A model generated the notes under the pieces. That model was not told where the DNA came from, searched no databases, and worked only from the letters and a program-made list of their open reading frames with translations. A DNA stretch of 5,152 nt. Source: Ruminococcaceae bacterium UBA737. GTDB lineage: Bacteria > Bacillota > Clostridia > Oscillospirales > Acutalibacteraceae. A program made the position numbers and the translations under genes. Below, in pieces: positions 1 to 5,137 of the stretch. The stretch is from positions 1 through 5,152 of the forward strand of contig DBKZ01000054.1 of NCBI GenBank assembly GCA_002297415.1, written 5' to 3'. Each line of letters opens with the position of its first letter. The first letter of the stretch is position 1.

Positions 1-20
1 AGATTTTCAAGTATGGTCAT
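1..20 (-). CDS. 5' end of an unidentified minus-strand gene, cut by the window edge
   Basis: Only the first six codons and part of a seventh are present (MTILEN...), starting at the ATG whose complement is 18-20. A strong Shine-Dalgarno sequence, AAAGGAG on the minus strand (complement of about 29-36), lies 8 nt upstream, and an extended -10 promoter is placed about 25 nt upstream. These make a real start likely despite the tiny coding stretch. The gene points the same way as the rhamnose genes but has its own promoter and an apparent operator array, so it is probably a separately regulated unit. Six residues are too few to name a product. The N-terminus does not look like a rhamnulokinase, which usually begins with a nucleotide-binding strand soon after the start. 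Confidence 0.6.
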
Positions 21-44
21 TGGTTTTACTCCTTTTGCAATTAG

Positions 45-73
45 ATTATAACACATTGTACTATAGTTGAGCA
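45..73 (-). promoter_or_regulatory. Extended -10 promoter of the left-edge gene
   Basis: On the minus strand a consensus TATAAT (complement of 45-50) is preceded by TGT, giving an extended -10 element, TGTTATAAT. Seventeen bases further upstream, TGCTCA (complement of 68-73) is a poor -35, matching the consensus at three of six positions, which is acceptable with an extended -10. Transcription would begin near 38, leaving a short leader with the Shine-Dalgarno sequence. The first 17-bp palindrome (57-73) covers the spacer and the -35 position, where a bound repressor would block polymerase. Confidence 0.6.
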
Positions 74-83
74 TAAAAAACAA
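55..83 (-). promoter_or_regulatory. Possible second, upstream promoter of the left-edge gene
   Basis: On the minus strand TTGTTT (complement of 78-83) and TACAAT (complement of 55-60) are separated by exactly 17 bp. Both hexamers resemble the consensus, so this is a plausible alternative or tandem promoter overlapping the one with its -10 at 45-50. Its spacer also contains most of the first palindrome. Its use is inference; the region is AT-rich and chance matches are easy. Confidence 0.3.
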
Positions 84-137
84 TACAATGTACCAAAACA
101 GTACATAAATTTTTGGATAATGTGCTATAATAGTACA
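57..137. promoter_or_regulatory. Array of three 17-bp palindromic operators at 32-bp spacing
   Basis: Three imperfect palindromes begin at 57, 89 and 121: TGTACTATAGTTGAGCA (57-73), TGTACCAAAACAGTACA (89-105) and TGTGCTATAATAGTACA (121-137). All fit TGTRC-N7-GWRCA. Start-to-start spacing is exactly 32 bp, about three helical turns, which would put bound dimers on one face of the DNA. The whole array is also symmetric about position 97: TGTACTAT at 57-64 mirrors ATAGTACA at 130-137, and ATGTAC at 88-93 mirrors GTACAT at 101-106. The first site overlaps the minus-strand promoter and the third contains a plus-strand extended -10. The likely reader is a dimeric helix-turn-helix repressor. The GTAC-rich half-sites recall some GntR-family (YtrA-like) operators, but that is a guess. 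Confidence 0.6.
123..131 (+). promoter_or_regulatory. Possible plus-strand extended -10 element inside the third operator
   Basis: TGCTATAAT at 123-131 is a perfect extended -10 element on the plus strand. No good -35 is seen at 17 bp spacing (103-108 reads TACATA). A start near 138 would produce a transcript of roughly 105 nt ending at the terminator-like hairpin at 201-244, with no ORF of useful length in it. The palindrome around it makes this -10 partly a by-product of operator symmetry, so the promoter reading is uncertain. Confidence 0.3.
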
Positions 138-173
138 TTTTTAAAAATTTAATGTCCAGCATTTAGAAGAATA

Positions 174-244
174 CCCCTCAGTCGCGCAAAAAGCGCGCCA
201 GCTCCCCTCTGTATGCTAACGCATAAGAAGGGAGCCTTTTCTTT
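174..244 (+). terminator. Double hairpin with T-tract; terminator-like repeat module A
   Basis: A short hairpin with a 5-bp CGCGC/GCGCG stem and AAAAA loop (183-187 with 193-197) is followed by a longer one. In the longer one GCTCCC (201-206) pairs with GGGAGC (230-235), and the interrupted stem extends upward to ATGC/GCAT around the loop TAAC (217-220). The tract CCTTTTCTTT (235-244) follows, so the second hairpin can act as an intrinsic terminator on the plus strand. On the minus strand there is no T-tract, so it is not a conventional terminator for rhaD. Pyrimidine-rich cores of the CCCCTCAGTC...GGGAGCCTTTT type are, from memory, recurrent intergenic elements in gut Clostridia. Confidence 0.5.
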
Positions 245-254
245 AGTCTCGCAG

Positions 255-323
255 AAACCCCAGCTTCCCCCTTTAGACGAAAGGGGAAGTGGGTCAGCCT
301 GAAAGGCTGAGCCGATAGGGTTT
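255..323. repeat. Three-way-junction-like structured element, module B
   Basis: AAACCC (255-260) pairs with GGGTTT (318-323) and encloses two hairpins. The first has arm CTTCCCC (264-270) plus TTT (272-274), with C271 bulged, pairing with AAAGGGGAAG (280-289) around an AGACG loop. The second is TCAGCC (294-299) with GGCTGA (305-310). This nested layout is not expected of a simple terminator, as neither strand shows a strong T-tract after the outer stem. It lies just past the rhaD stop, so it could stabilise the 3' end of the rha transcript. It resembles dispersed structured repeats of Clostridia, which I cannot check here. A small imperfect palindrome (331-345) follows. Confidence 0.45.
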
Positions 324-354
324 GGTTATATCCGTGCCGCAAGGAACACATTTT

Positions 355-1176
355 TTAATCTAAAAACTCTTCATTTAAGGTAACGCCGAAGTCCTTAGCG
401 ATTGCCCTTAAATTATCGTCTGTTATAGTCTGCTTTATGCCCTGACCCATTGATAAGACCTTGACATAGATTTCAGCGGCTTTTTCAATGGTGTGCATAA
501 GTCCGAAGGTTATATCGAAATCGGGACCCGAGCAGAAAAGTCCGTGGTGAGCCCAGACCGCCGCCTCATATTTCTCCATGAGCTTGCTTGTAGCCATAGC
601 TATATCAGAGCCGCCAGGGACCATCCACTCAACTACCCCTACACCGTTCGGGAAAACTACCGGACACTCGGTTGCGCTCTGCCAGAGGGCGCGTGTGAAG
701 GCTTTTGCGGTAAGAGGAAGAACATAGGTAAGAGCTATAACATTTGCGGGGTGAGCATGATAAATAACCCTGTTTTCGCCGTTTGTAGCGGCTTTTCTTA
801 CGCTGTGATTCATAAAATGGCTCGGGAATTCGCTTGTGGGTTTTCCGCCCTTTACAAGTCCCCAAACAATGCGGTAGCTGTCGCCCTTATCGTTAATCTC
901 AACGATACAAATATTATCCTGCGGCTCTAAAATCACATTTCTGAAGAATTTGCCCGAACCGGTAGCTAAAAAGTATTCATTCTTAAGATTATCCGCCTGA
1001 ACGCCCATATTTACCCAAGGGCGCTCAAAGCTGAAATACGGCTTGCATTCGTTTACCTCTTCGTCGGTCATTCTGTAGGTAAGATTTCCGCCGTTTCTCT
1101 CGTGCCAGCCCTGAAGCCAGCCGTCATTACACATTCTTATGTAATCCTTTAAAACCTTGATATCAAGTATTCCCAT
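355..1176 (-). CDS. rhaD: Rhamnulose-1-phosphate aldolase
   Basis: This cytoplasmic class II (zinc) aldolase cleaves L-rhamnulose 1-phosphate to dihydroxyacetone phosphate and L-lactaldehyde, the last step of the phosphorylated rhamnose pathway. The protein has 273 residues, against 274 for the E. coli enzyme. It has the class II aldolase/adducin fold signatures: NGGNLTYR near 28-35, TGSGKFF near 72-78, E116 in the PTSEFPSH segment, the zinc ligands H140 and H142 in YHAHP, and H211 in WAHHGLF. These match E. coli E117, H141, H143 and H212 with an offset of one, and E170 matches E171. The catalytic set is therefore complete. The ATG is 6 nt downstream of the rhaA stop, and its Shine-Dalgarno sequence GGGGA lies in the last codons of rhaA about 9 nt upstream, so the two are co-transcribed and probably translationally coupled. 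No clear minus-strand intrinsic terminator follows. Confidence 0.96.
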   Translation of the reverse strand: MGILDIKVLKDYIRMCNDGWLQGWHERNGGNLTYRMTDEEVNECKPYFSFERPWVNMGVQADNLKNEYFLATGSGKFFRNVILEPQDNICIVEINDKGDSYRIVWGLVKGGKPTSEFPSHFMNHSVRKAATNGENRVIYHAHPANVIALTYVLPLTAKAFTRALWQSATECPVVFPNGVGVVEWMVPGGSDIAMATSKLMEKYEAAVWAHHGLFCSGPDFDITFGLMHTIEKAAEIYVKVLSMGQGIKQTITDDNLRAIAKDFGVTLNEEFLD

Positions 1177-1182
1177 TTTTAA

Positions 1183-2436
1183 TTATCCCCTTTTTATAAG
1201 AACTTCTTTTTCATATTTATCTACTTCGCCGAAAAGCTCGTTGTCTGTAGGAACATTTGATGATTTACAGTACTGCTCCCAGATATCGCCGAACGGAAGA
1301 GTTTTTATTTCCTCATTTAAAACCATAAGCTCTGTAAATCTTCCCTCGTCCTGCAAAGTTTTAAGCTTATCATGAGGCATAAGAAGCGCATTTAAAAGCG
1401 CCTTTTGCCAGCTTCTGAAGCCTACCGACCAAGCGGAAATTCTGTTTATGCTCGCGTCAAAATAATCAAGAGCCATATAAACTCTGTCAAGCGCGTTGCA
1501 GCGGACGATTTCCTTTGCCATTTCCTTTGTTTCATCATCGAAAATAACAACATGATCTGAATCCCAGCGGATAGGTCTTGTTATATGAAGAGCGATTTCG
1601 TTAAAGAAGCAAAGAAGTGCCGGAATTTTATCCGAAACAACCTCTGTCGGGTGATAATGTCCGTTATCCATAAGCGGCATACACTTTTCCTTATTCATTG
1701 CCGCAAAGGAAAGGGCAAATTCAGCGGAGCCCGAGGTATACGCCTCAACGCCTATTCCGAATACCTTTGACTCAATGCAGGGCTTAACCTTTTTAAAATC
1801 ATAAGGCTCGCTTAAAATCTGCTCAATTGAATCCTTATATCTCATTCTAGGACCCATTCTGTCGCCGGGGATATCCTTAAAGCCGTCCCCCGTCCAGATA
1901 TTCATAACGCAGGGAATTCCGGTTTCCTCGGCAAAATAGCTCGATATTCTGATACAAGCCTTTCCGTGCTCGATCCAGAATTTACGGACGCTTTCATCGG
2001 GGCTTGAAAGAGTAAGCCCGTCTTTTATATTCGGATGGGAAAAGAAGGTAGGGTTAAAATCAATTCCCATATCATGCTTTTTCGCAAATTCTACCCATTT
2101 AGCAAAATGCTTCGGCTTTAATTTATCACGGTCGGCAAACTCGCCTTTTTCAAATATTGCATAGCTTGCGTGCAAATTAAGCTTCTTTTTTCCCGGGCAA
2201 AGTGAAATAACCTTTTCCATATCCTGCATAAGCTCATCGGGAGTTTTAGCCTTGCCGAGATAATTTCCCGTGGTCTGAATTCCGCCTGTTAAGGGGCCGT
2301 CATGGTCAAAGCCGGTTACATCGTCGCCCTGCCAGCAATGAAGGCTTACAGGCAGACTCTTTAAGGTTTCAAGCGCCTTATCGACATCTATACCTAAGCT
2401 TTCATATTTCTTTTTCGACTGAAGATAATGAATCAT
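1183..2436 (-). CDS. rhaA: L-rhamnose isomerase
   Basis: This cytoplasmic, metal-dependent (typically Mn) TIM-barrel isomerase interconverts L-rhamnose and L-rhamnulose, the first committed step of rhamnose use. The 417-residue length is that of the full family. Recognisable segments are SLHCWQGDDVTGFD (31-44), the LNLHASYA strand (87-94), the MNIWTGDGFKDIPGDR region (178-193), GVEAYT with metal ligand E231, MDNGHYHPTE with D257 and H260, H284 in ALHITRP, WDSDHV with D292 and D294, and D324 in LDYFDASINR. These are the structural and catalytic metal positions of the family, all present. The start is the ATG at 2436, with an excellent AGGAGG Shine-Dalgarno sequence 8 nt upstream. It is the first gene of a rhaA-rhaD operon. 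Rhamnulokinase, often next to these genes, is absent from the window. Confidence 0.97.
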   Translation of the reverse strand: MIHYLQSKKKYESLGIDVDKALETLKSLPVSLHCWQGDDVTGFDHDGPLTGGIQTTGNYLGKAKTPDELMQDMEKVISLCPGKKKLNLHASYAIFEKGEFADRDKLKPKHFAKWVEFAKKHDMGIDFNPTFFSHPNIKDGLTLSSPDESVRKFWIEHGKACIRISSYFAEETGIPCVMNIWTGDGFKDIPGDRMGPRMRYKDSIEQILSEPYDFKKVKPCIESKVFGIGVEAYTSGSAEFALSFAAMNKEKCMPLMDNGHYHPTEVVSDKIPALLCFFNEIALHITRPIRWDSDHVVIFDDETKEMAKEIVRCNALDRVYMALDYFDASINRISAWSVGFRSWQKALLNALLMPHDKLKTLQDEGRFTELMVLNEEIKTLPFGDIWEQYCKSSNVPTDNELFGEVDKYEKEVLIKRG

Positions 2437-2459
2437 AATTATATCCTCCTTTTTTCTTT

Positions 2460-2488
2460 ATTATAGAACATAAATCTCATAATTTAAA
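2460..2488 (-). promoter_or_regulatory. Promoter of the rhaA-rhaD operon
   Basis: On the minus strand TATAAT (complement of 2460-2465) is a perfect -10, and TTTAAA (2483-2488) matches four of six -35 positions at exactly 17 bp spacing. Transcription would start near 2453, just ahead of the AGGAGG site. The weak -35 beside a dyad symmetry at 2487-2516 fits a promoter that needs an activator contacting polymerase, as AraC-family proteins do. Confidence 0.6.
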
Positions 2489-2516
2489 GGTCATTATTTT
2501 ATAAAACAGGGACCTT
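2487..2516. promoter_or_regulatory. 30-bp imperfect dyad: candidate regulator site, or araC-type gene 3' hairpin
   Basis: AAGGTC (2487-2492) mirrors GACCTT (2511-2516), and the centre TTTTATAAAA (2497-2506) is itself a perfect palindrome; two mismatched positions and one G-T pair per side lie between. It abuts and overlaps by 2 bp the -35 of the rhaA promoter, the usual position of an AraC-family activator site. Its right edge overlaps the stop codon of the upstream regulator gene, so it could equally be an RNA hairpin at that transcript's end, although the following T-tract is weak. The two roles are not exclusive. Confidence 0.45.
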
Positions 2517-3480
2517 ATTTAACCTTGCCGCCCAATCTGTAGCTTTTCGGGGTCATTCCGAATTTTTTAAAAAACGCTTTATAAAAATAGCTTGAATTTT
2601 CATAGCCCACATATCTTATTATTTCATCGGTTGTAAGCATGGAGCTTTGAAGCAGCTCCGAGGCTCTTTTAAGCCTTTTATCGCAAAGCAGCTCTTTGAA
2701 GGTTTTGCCCGTCGCAAGCTTTACGGCTTTGCTGACATAGGCGACGGAAACATGGTTTTTTTCGGCAACGGAGGAAAGAGAGGCGAATTTATAGTTTTCG
2801 TCAATTTCTTTTAAAGCCAGCATTGCGGTGCTTTCGGCTGAGGTGGCGTTTTTACCCGTAACCGAAAGCTTCGGGCTTCGCATAAGGGACATTATAAGAA
2901 GTCCCATGGTTATCTGGTCTATCCTTCGGCTTCCCTTTTTAAAGACAGCCGACCACATAAGGTTTTCTATTAGATTTTTAACCGGAACATCGTCCTTTAT
3001 ATCGAAATAAATATAGTCTATCGAACGGCTTTCGCTTGAAAGACCTGAAAAAATAAATTCGGATATTATGCTTTTATTGCCCGCCATTTCAATAGCTGTA
3101 TCAAAAAACTCGGGAAGAATAATAAAGTTAACCGCGATATCGTTTTGCGAGGAATATTTCGTCTCATGATAAACATGCTGATTCATCATCAACAGTCCGC
3201 CCTCGTGCAAAATAATTTTATTCTCATTTTCAATGATATGGGTCTGTTTTCCTTTTAAAACATAGACCATTTCAATATAATTGTGCTTGTGCCGCGGAAA
3301 AGAGGTAAATCTCGTATTCGGACGTACGGTTATAAGCGAGCCTGTTTTTAAAAGCTTTTTTGAGTCTACAATTCCCGAATCGTTGCCCGAATACGCGGAA
3401 ATGTCAAGCTTTTCGCCCGATTTAAGCCTCATTTCCTCTTCCGTTATCTCAGAAAGCTTGTCAAGAAGAGCCTTATCCAT
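2515..3480 (-). CDS. AraC/XylS-family transcriptional regulator, probable rhamnose regulator
   Basis: This is a DNA-binding regulator, presumably sensing L-rhamnose or a derivative and controlling rhaA-rhaD; the ligand is inferred from position only. An N-terminal cupin-like sensor domain covers about residues 50-110, with PRHKHNYIEMVYVLKG and the HEGGLLMMNQHVYHE strand typical of this class. A variable linker follows. The C-terminal ~100 residues carry the two helix-turn-helix motifs, the first near SLSSVAEKNHVSVAYVSKA and the second in the conserved segment TTDEIIRYVGYENSSYFYKA followed by FFKKFGMTPKSYR. I chose the ATG at 3480 (321 residues). An in-frame GTG at 3489 would add three residues, but the AAGGA Shine-Dalgarno sequence sits only 2 nt from it, against 11 nt from the ATG. 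The gene is complete, ends 78 nt before rhaA on the same strand and is divergent from the CapA-like gene. Confidence 0.92.
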   Translation of the reverse strand: MDKALLDKLSEITEEEMRLKSGEKLDISAYSGNDSGIVDSKKLLKTGSLITVRPNTRFTSFPRHKHNYIEMVYVLKGKQTHIIENENKIILHEGGLLMMNQHVYHETKYSSQNDIAVNFIILPEFFDTAIEMAGNKSIISEFIFSGLSSESRSIDYIYFDIKDDVPVKNLIENLMWSAVFKKGSRRIDQITMGLLIMSLMRSPKLSVTGKNATSAESTAMLALKEIDENYKFASLSSVAEKNHVSVAYVSKAVKLATGKTFKELLCDKRLKRASELLQSSMLTTDEIIRYVGYENSSYFYKAFFKKFGMTPKSYRLGGKVK

Positions 3481-3510
3481 AGATTTCACCGTCCTTATTT
3501 TACCTTTCCA

Positions 3511-3539
3511 ATTTTAACATTAAAACGGATTTTTTTCAA
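3511..3539 (-). promoter_or_regulatory. Promoter of the AraC-family regulator gene
   Basis: On the minus strand TTGAAA (complement of 3534-3539) and TAAAAT (complement of 3511-3516) are 17 bp apart, and the -10 is preceded by TGT, giving an extended -10. This is the clearest sigma-A-like promoter upstream of the regulator. Transcription would begin near 3504, leaving a leader of about 25 nt containing the AAGGA site. It diverges from the CapA-gene promoter region within a 133-bp intergenic space. Confidence 0.65.
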
Positions 3540-3576
3540 CTGCTTTTAAAACAAGTTGCTTTTTTATAAGAATTAG

Positions 3577-3593
3577 TATATTATAATTATAAT
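3577..3593 (+). promoter_or_regulatory. Probable -10 region for the CapA-family gene
   Basis: Two overlapping-register TATAAT hexamers abut at 3582-3587 and 3588-3593, with a TATATT at 3577-3582. No convincing -35 exists at 17 bp from any of them: TTGCTT at 3556-3561 is 20 bp from the first TATAAT and 15 bp from TATATT. The region is the only promoter-like sequence ahead of the gene, so a promoter here is likely but the exact start is not resolved. Confidence 0.4.
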
Positions 3594-3613
3594 AAAACCC
3601 GAAAGGAAATAAT

Positions 3614-4948
3614 ATGGGAAGTACAAAAAGGCAAAAAGCCATAAGAAAAAGAAATATATTTTTATGCTGCTGCGCGGTTTTGCTTATCGCGGCTATCGCG
3701 GCGGTGACATTTGCGGTGAGCATGATTTCAAAATCAATTAAAACCTCGAAATCGGACGGCTCGTCCGTTACTTCCTCTCAGCAAACAAAAAAGCCCGATA
3801 AGAATGCGGTTGTCGCAACGGCGACGGTTGTCAACACAGGCGACCTGCTTTTGCACAATCCGATGTTAAACGGCGCCAAAAAGGCGGACGGAACCTACGA
3901 TTTTTCCGCATTCTTTCCTAATATCAAAAAGTATTTTACCGACGCGGACTATGCCGTCGCCAATTTAGAGGTGACCTTAGGCGGAAAGGAATCGGGCGAA
4001 TACAAGGGATATCCGAATTTCAATGTTCCTGATAATTTTATTGATGAATGTCAGAATGCGGGAATTGATTTATTTCTAACCGCGAACAACCACTGCTACG
4101 ATACGGGACTTTACGGGATTAAAAGAACGGTTAAGGTTTTAAAGGAGAAAAACGCCGAGTTTTTAGGCACAAAGGAGCAGGAATCCGACCACACTTATAT
4201 TGTAAAAGACATAAACGGCATAAAAATCGGCATGGTCTGCTACACTTATGAGAACAAATGCGATGTTGCGGGGAGAAAGTCGATAAACGGAGCAATGATT
4301 TCGACCGAGGCAAATCCGCTTATCAATTCATTTTCCTATCAGAATCTTGACGGATTTTATCAAAGCGCCGAGAAAGCCGTCGCGGATATGAAAAACGACG
4401 GTGCGGAGTGCATAGTTTTTTATATGCACTGGGGCGAGGAATATCAGCTTAAGCAAAACGATTTTCAGAAAACCATTGCCCAAAAGCTTTGCGATATCGG
4501 TGCGGATGTTATAGTCGGGGGACATCCGCATGTTGTTCAGCCGATGGAAATGATTACATCTTCGGACTCTGCTAGGCAGACCGTTTGCCTTTACTCAATG
4601 GGAAATGCAATCTCAAATCAGCGGCTTGAGGAGCTAAGCGCGGAGTGCCCCGGCGGACAGACCGAGGACGGAGTGTTATTCTACTACACATTCACAAAGT
4701 ACGGCGACGGGCGGGTAAAGCTCACCGCAACCGACATAATTCCTACATGGGTCAAGAAAACGGGCGAGCGCTACAAGGCGCAGTATACGATTTATCCGCT
4801 CGAAAGCGAGCAGGCGATAGACTCCTTAGGACTTGATTCAAATACACTCGCTTCGGCTAAAAAATCCTATAACAGAACAAAGGCGACCGTATCGGCAGGT
4901 CTTAACGACTGCCAGCAGAAATTAGGCTGTAAGAAAAGATTTGAATAG
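3614..4948 (+). CDS. CapA-family (PGA_cap domain) membrane-anchored protein
   Basis: The 444-residue protein has a basic N-terminus (to about residue 13), one membrane segment (about 14-37, with CCC at 18-20), a Ser/Thr/Lys-rich linker (about 39-64) and an extracytoplasmic domain. That domain carries the CapA signatures in order: NTGDLLLH (74-81), NLEVTLGG (117-124), ANNHCYDTG (157-165), MHWGEEY (271-277), GGHPHVVQP (302-310) and SMGN (328-331). The Asp, Asn and His pattern is that of a calcineurin-like metallophosphoesterase fold. Bacillus CapA belongs to the poly-gamma-glutamate synthesis and export machinery. Here no capB, capC or pgs partners are adjacent, so a capsule role is not supported, and a lone surface hydrolase of unknown substrate is as likely. 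The start has AAAGGA 6 nt upstream. The gene has its own terminator and is unrelated in direction to the rhamnose block. Confidence 0.93.
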   Translation: MGSTKRQKAIRKRNIFLCCCAVLLIAAIAAVTFAVSMISKSIKTSKSDGSSVTSSQQTKKPDKNAVVATATVVNTGDLLLHNPMLNGAKKADGTYDFSAFFPNIKKYFTDADYAVANLEVTLGGKESGEYKGYPNFNVPDNFIDECQNAGIDLFLTANNHCYDTGLYGIKRTVKVLKEKNAEFLGTKEQESDHTYIVKDINGIKIGMVCYTYENKCDVAGRKSINGAMISTEANPLINSFSYQNLDGFYQSAEKAVADMKNDGAECIVFYMHWGEEYQLKQNDFQKTIAQKLCDIGADVIVGGHPHVVQPMEMITSSDSARQTVCLYSMGNAISNQRLEELSAECPGGQTEDGVLFYYTFTKYGDGRVKLTATDIIPTWVKKTGERYKAQYTIYPLESEQAIDSLGLDSNTLASAKKSYNRTKATVSAGLNDCQQKLGCKKRFE

Positions 4949-4954
4949 AAAATT

Positions 4955-4990
4955 AAACGGGCTGCGGATAAAACCTCTGTAGCCCGTTTT
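4955..4990 (+). terminator. Intrinsic terminator of the CapA-family gene
   Basis: AAACGGGCT (4955-4963) pairs perfectly with AGCCCGTTT (4981-4989). The stem can extend inward by GCGGA with TCTGT, including G-U pairs, around a 7-nt loop. A TTTT run ends it. It begins 7 nt after the TAG stop at 4946-4948 and separates the gene from the tRNA unit. AAA on the 5' side makes it partly bidirectional. Confidence 0.85.
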
Positions 4991-4995
4991 CGGTA

Positions 4996-5024
4996 TTGAT
5001 TTTTAACAGCTTTGGGTTTATAAT
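4996..5024 (+). promoter_or_regulatory. Promoter of the tRNA-Gly gene
   Basis: TTGATT (4996-5001) and a perfect TATAAT (5019-5024) are separated by 17 bp. Expected initiation near 5031 would leave only a few nucleotides before the mature tRNA 5' end at 5034. The tRNA is therefore an independent unit rather than read through from the upstream gene. Confidence 0.8.
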
Positions 5025-5033
5025 ATGTAATAT

Positions 5034-5107
5034 GCGGATATGATTCAATGGCAGAATGTCAGCTTCCCAAGCTGAATATGCGGGTTCGATTCCCGTTATC
5101 CGCTCCA
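5034..5107 (+). tRNA. tRNA-Gly with anticodon CCC
   Basis: A 74-nt cloverleaf folds fully. The acceptor is GCGGATA with TATCCGC, the D stem ATTC with GAAT, the anticodon stem TCAGC with GCTGA, and the T stem GCGGG with CCCGT (one G-T pair). The anticodon loop TTCCCAA places CCC at positions 34-36, reading GGG codons. The T loop is TTCGATT. The discriminator base is T, usual for bacterial tRNA-Gly, and the 3' CCA is encoded (5105-5107). No other tRNA is adjacent. Confidence 0.97.
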
Positions 5108-5109
5108 AA

Positions 5110-5137
5110 AAATCCCCATTCTTACGAATGGGGATTT
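5110..5137. terminator. Perfect 12-bp hairpin after the tRNA, probably a bidirectional terminator
   Basis: AAATCCCCATTC (5110-5121) and GAATGGGGATTT (5126-5137) form a perfect stem around a TTAC loop. On the plus strand only ATTT follows the G-rich arm before CAGT, which is a weak but usable tail for the tRNA. On the minus strand the arm is followed by six T residues (complement of 5107-5112), a better terminator, suggesting that a convergent gene lies just beyond the right edge. Confidence 0.75.

Noticed and set aside
57..137. Reading the regularly spaced palindromes as a CRISPR array
   Set aside because: Repeats are only 17 bp, diverge from each other, and have 15-bp AT-rich gaps. There are no cas genes, and the position over a promoter fits operators better.
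152..166. Tiny plus-strand frame ATG TCC AGC ATT TAG
   Set aside because: Four codons with no Shine-Dalgarno sequence; not supportable as a leader peptide.
493..930. 145-codon open frame on the plus strand
   Set aside because: It lies wholly inside rhaD on the opposite strand, where all catalytic motifs are encoded. It has no family signature of its own and no Shine-Dalgarno sequence that I could see.
3481..3489. GTG start at 3489 for the AraC-family regulator
   Set aside because: The AAGGA site would be only 2 nt from the GTG, too close for normal initiation. The ATG at 3480 has workable spacing, and the difference is only three residues.
3520..3723. 67-codon minus-strand frame encoding a hydrophobic peptide
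   Set aside because: Its hydrophobic run is the antisense of the CapA membrane anchor, and it spans the divergent promoter region. No independent evidence supports it.
4645..4836. 63-codon plus-strand frame within the CapA-family gene
   Set aside because: It is an out-of-frame shadow with an Arg-rich, low-complexity translation and no domain.
5034..5107. tRNA-Gly as an integration (att) site of a mobile element
   Set aside because: No integrase gene and no second copy of the tRNA 3' end are visible in the window; only 45 nt follow the gene.
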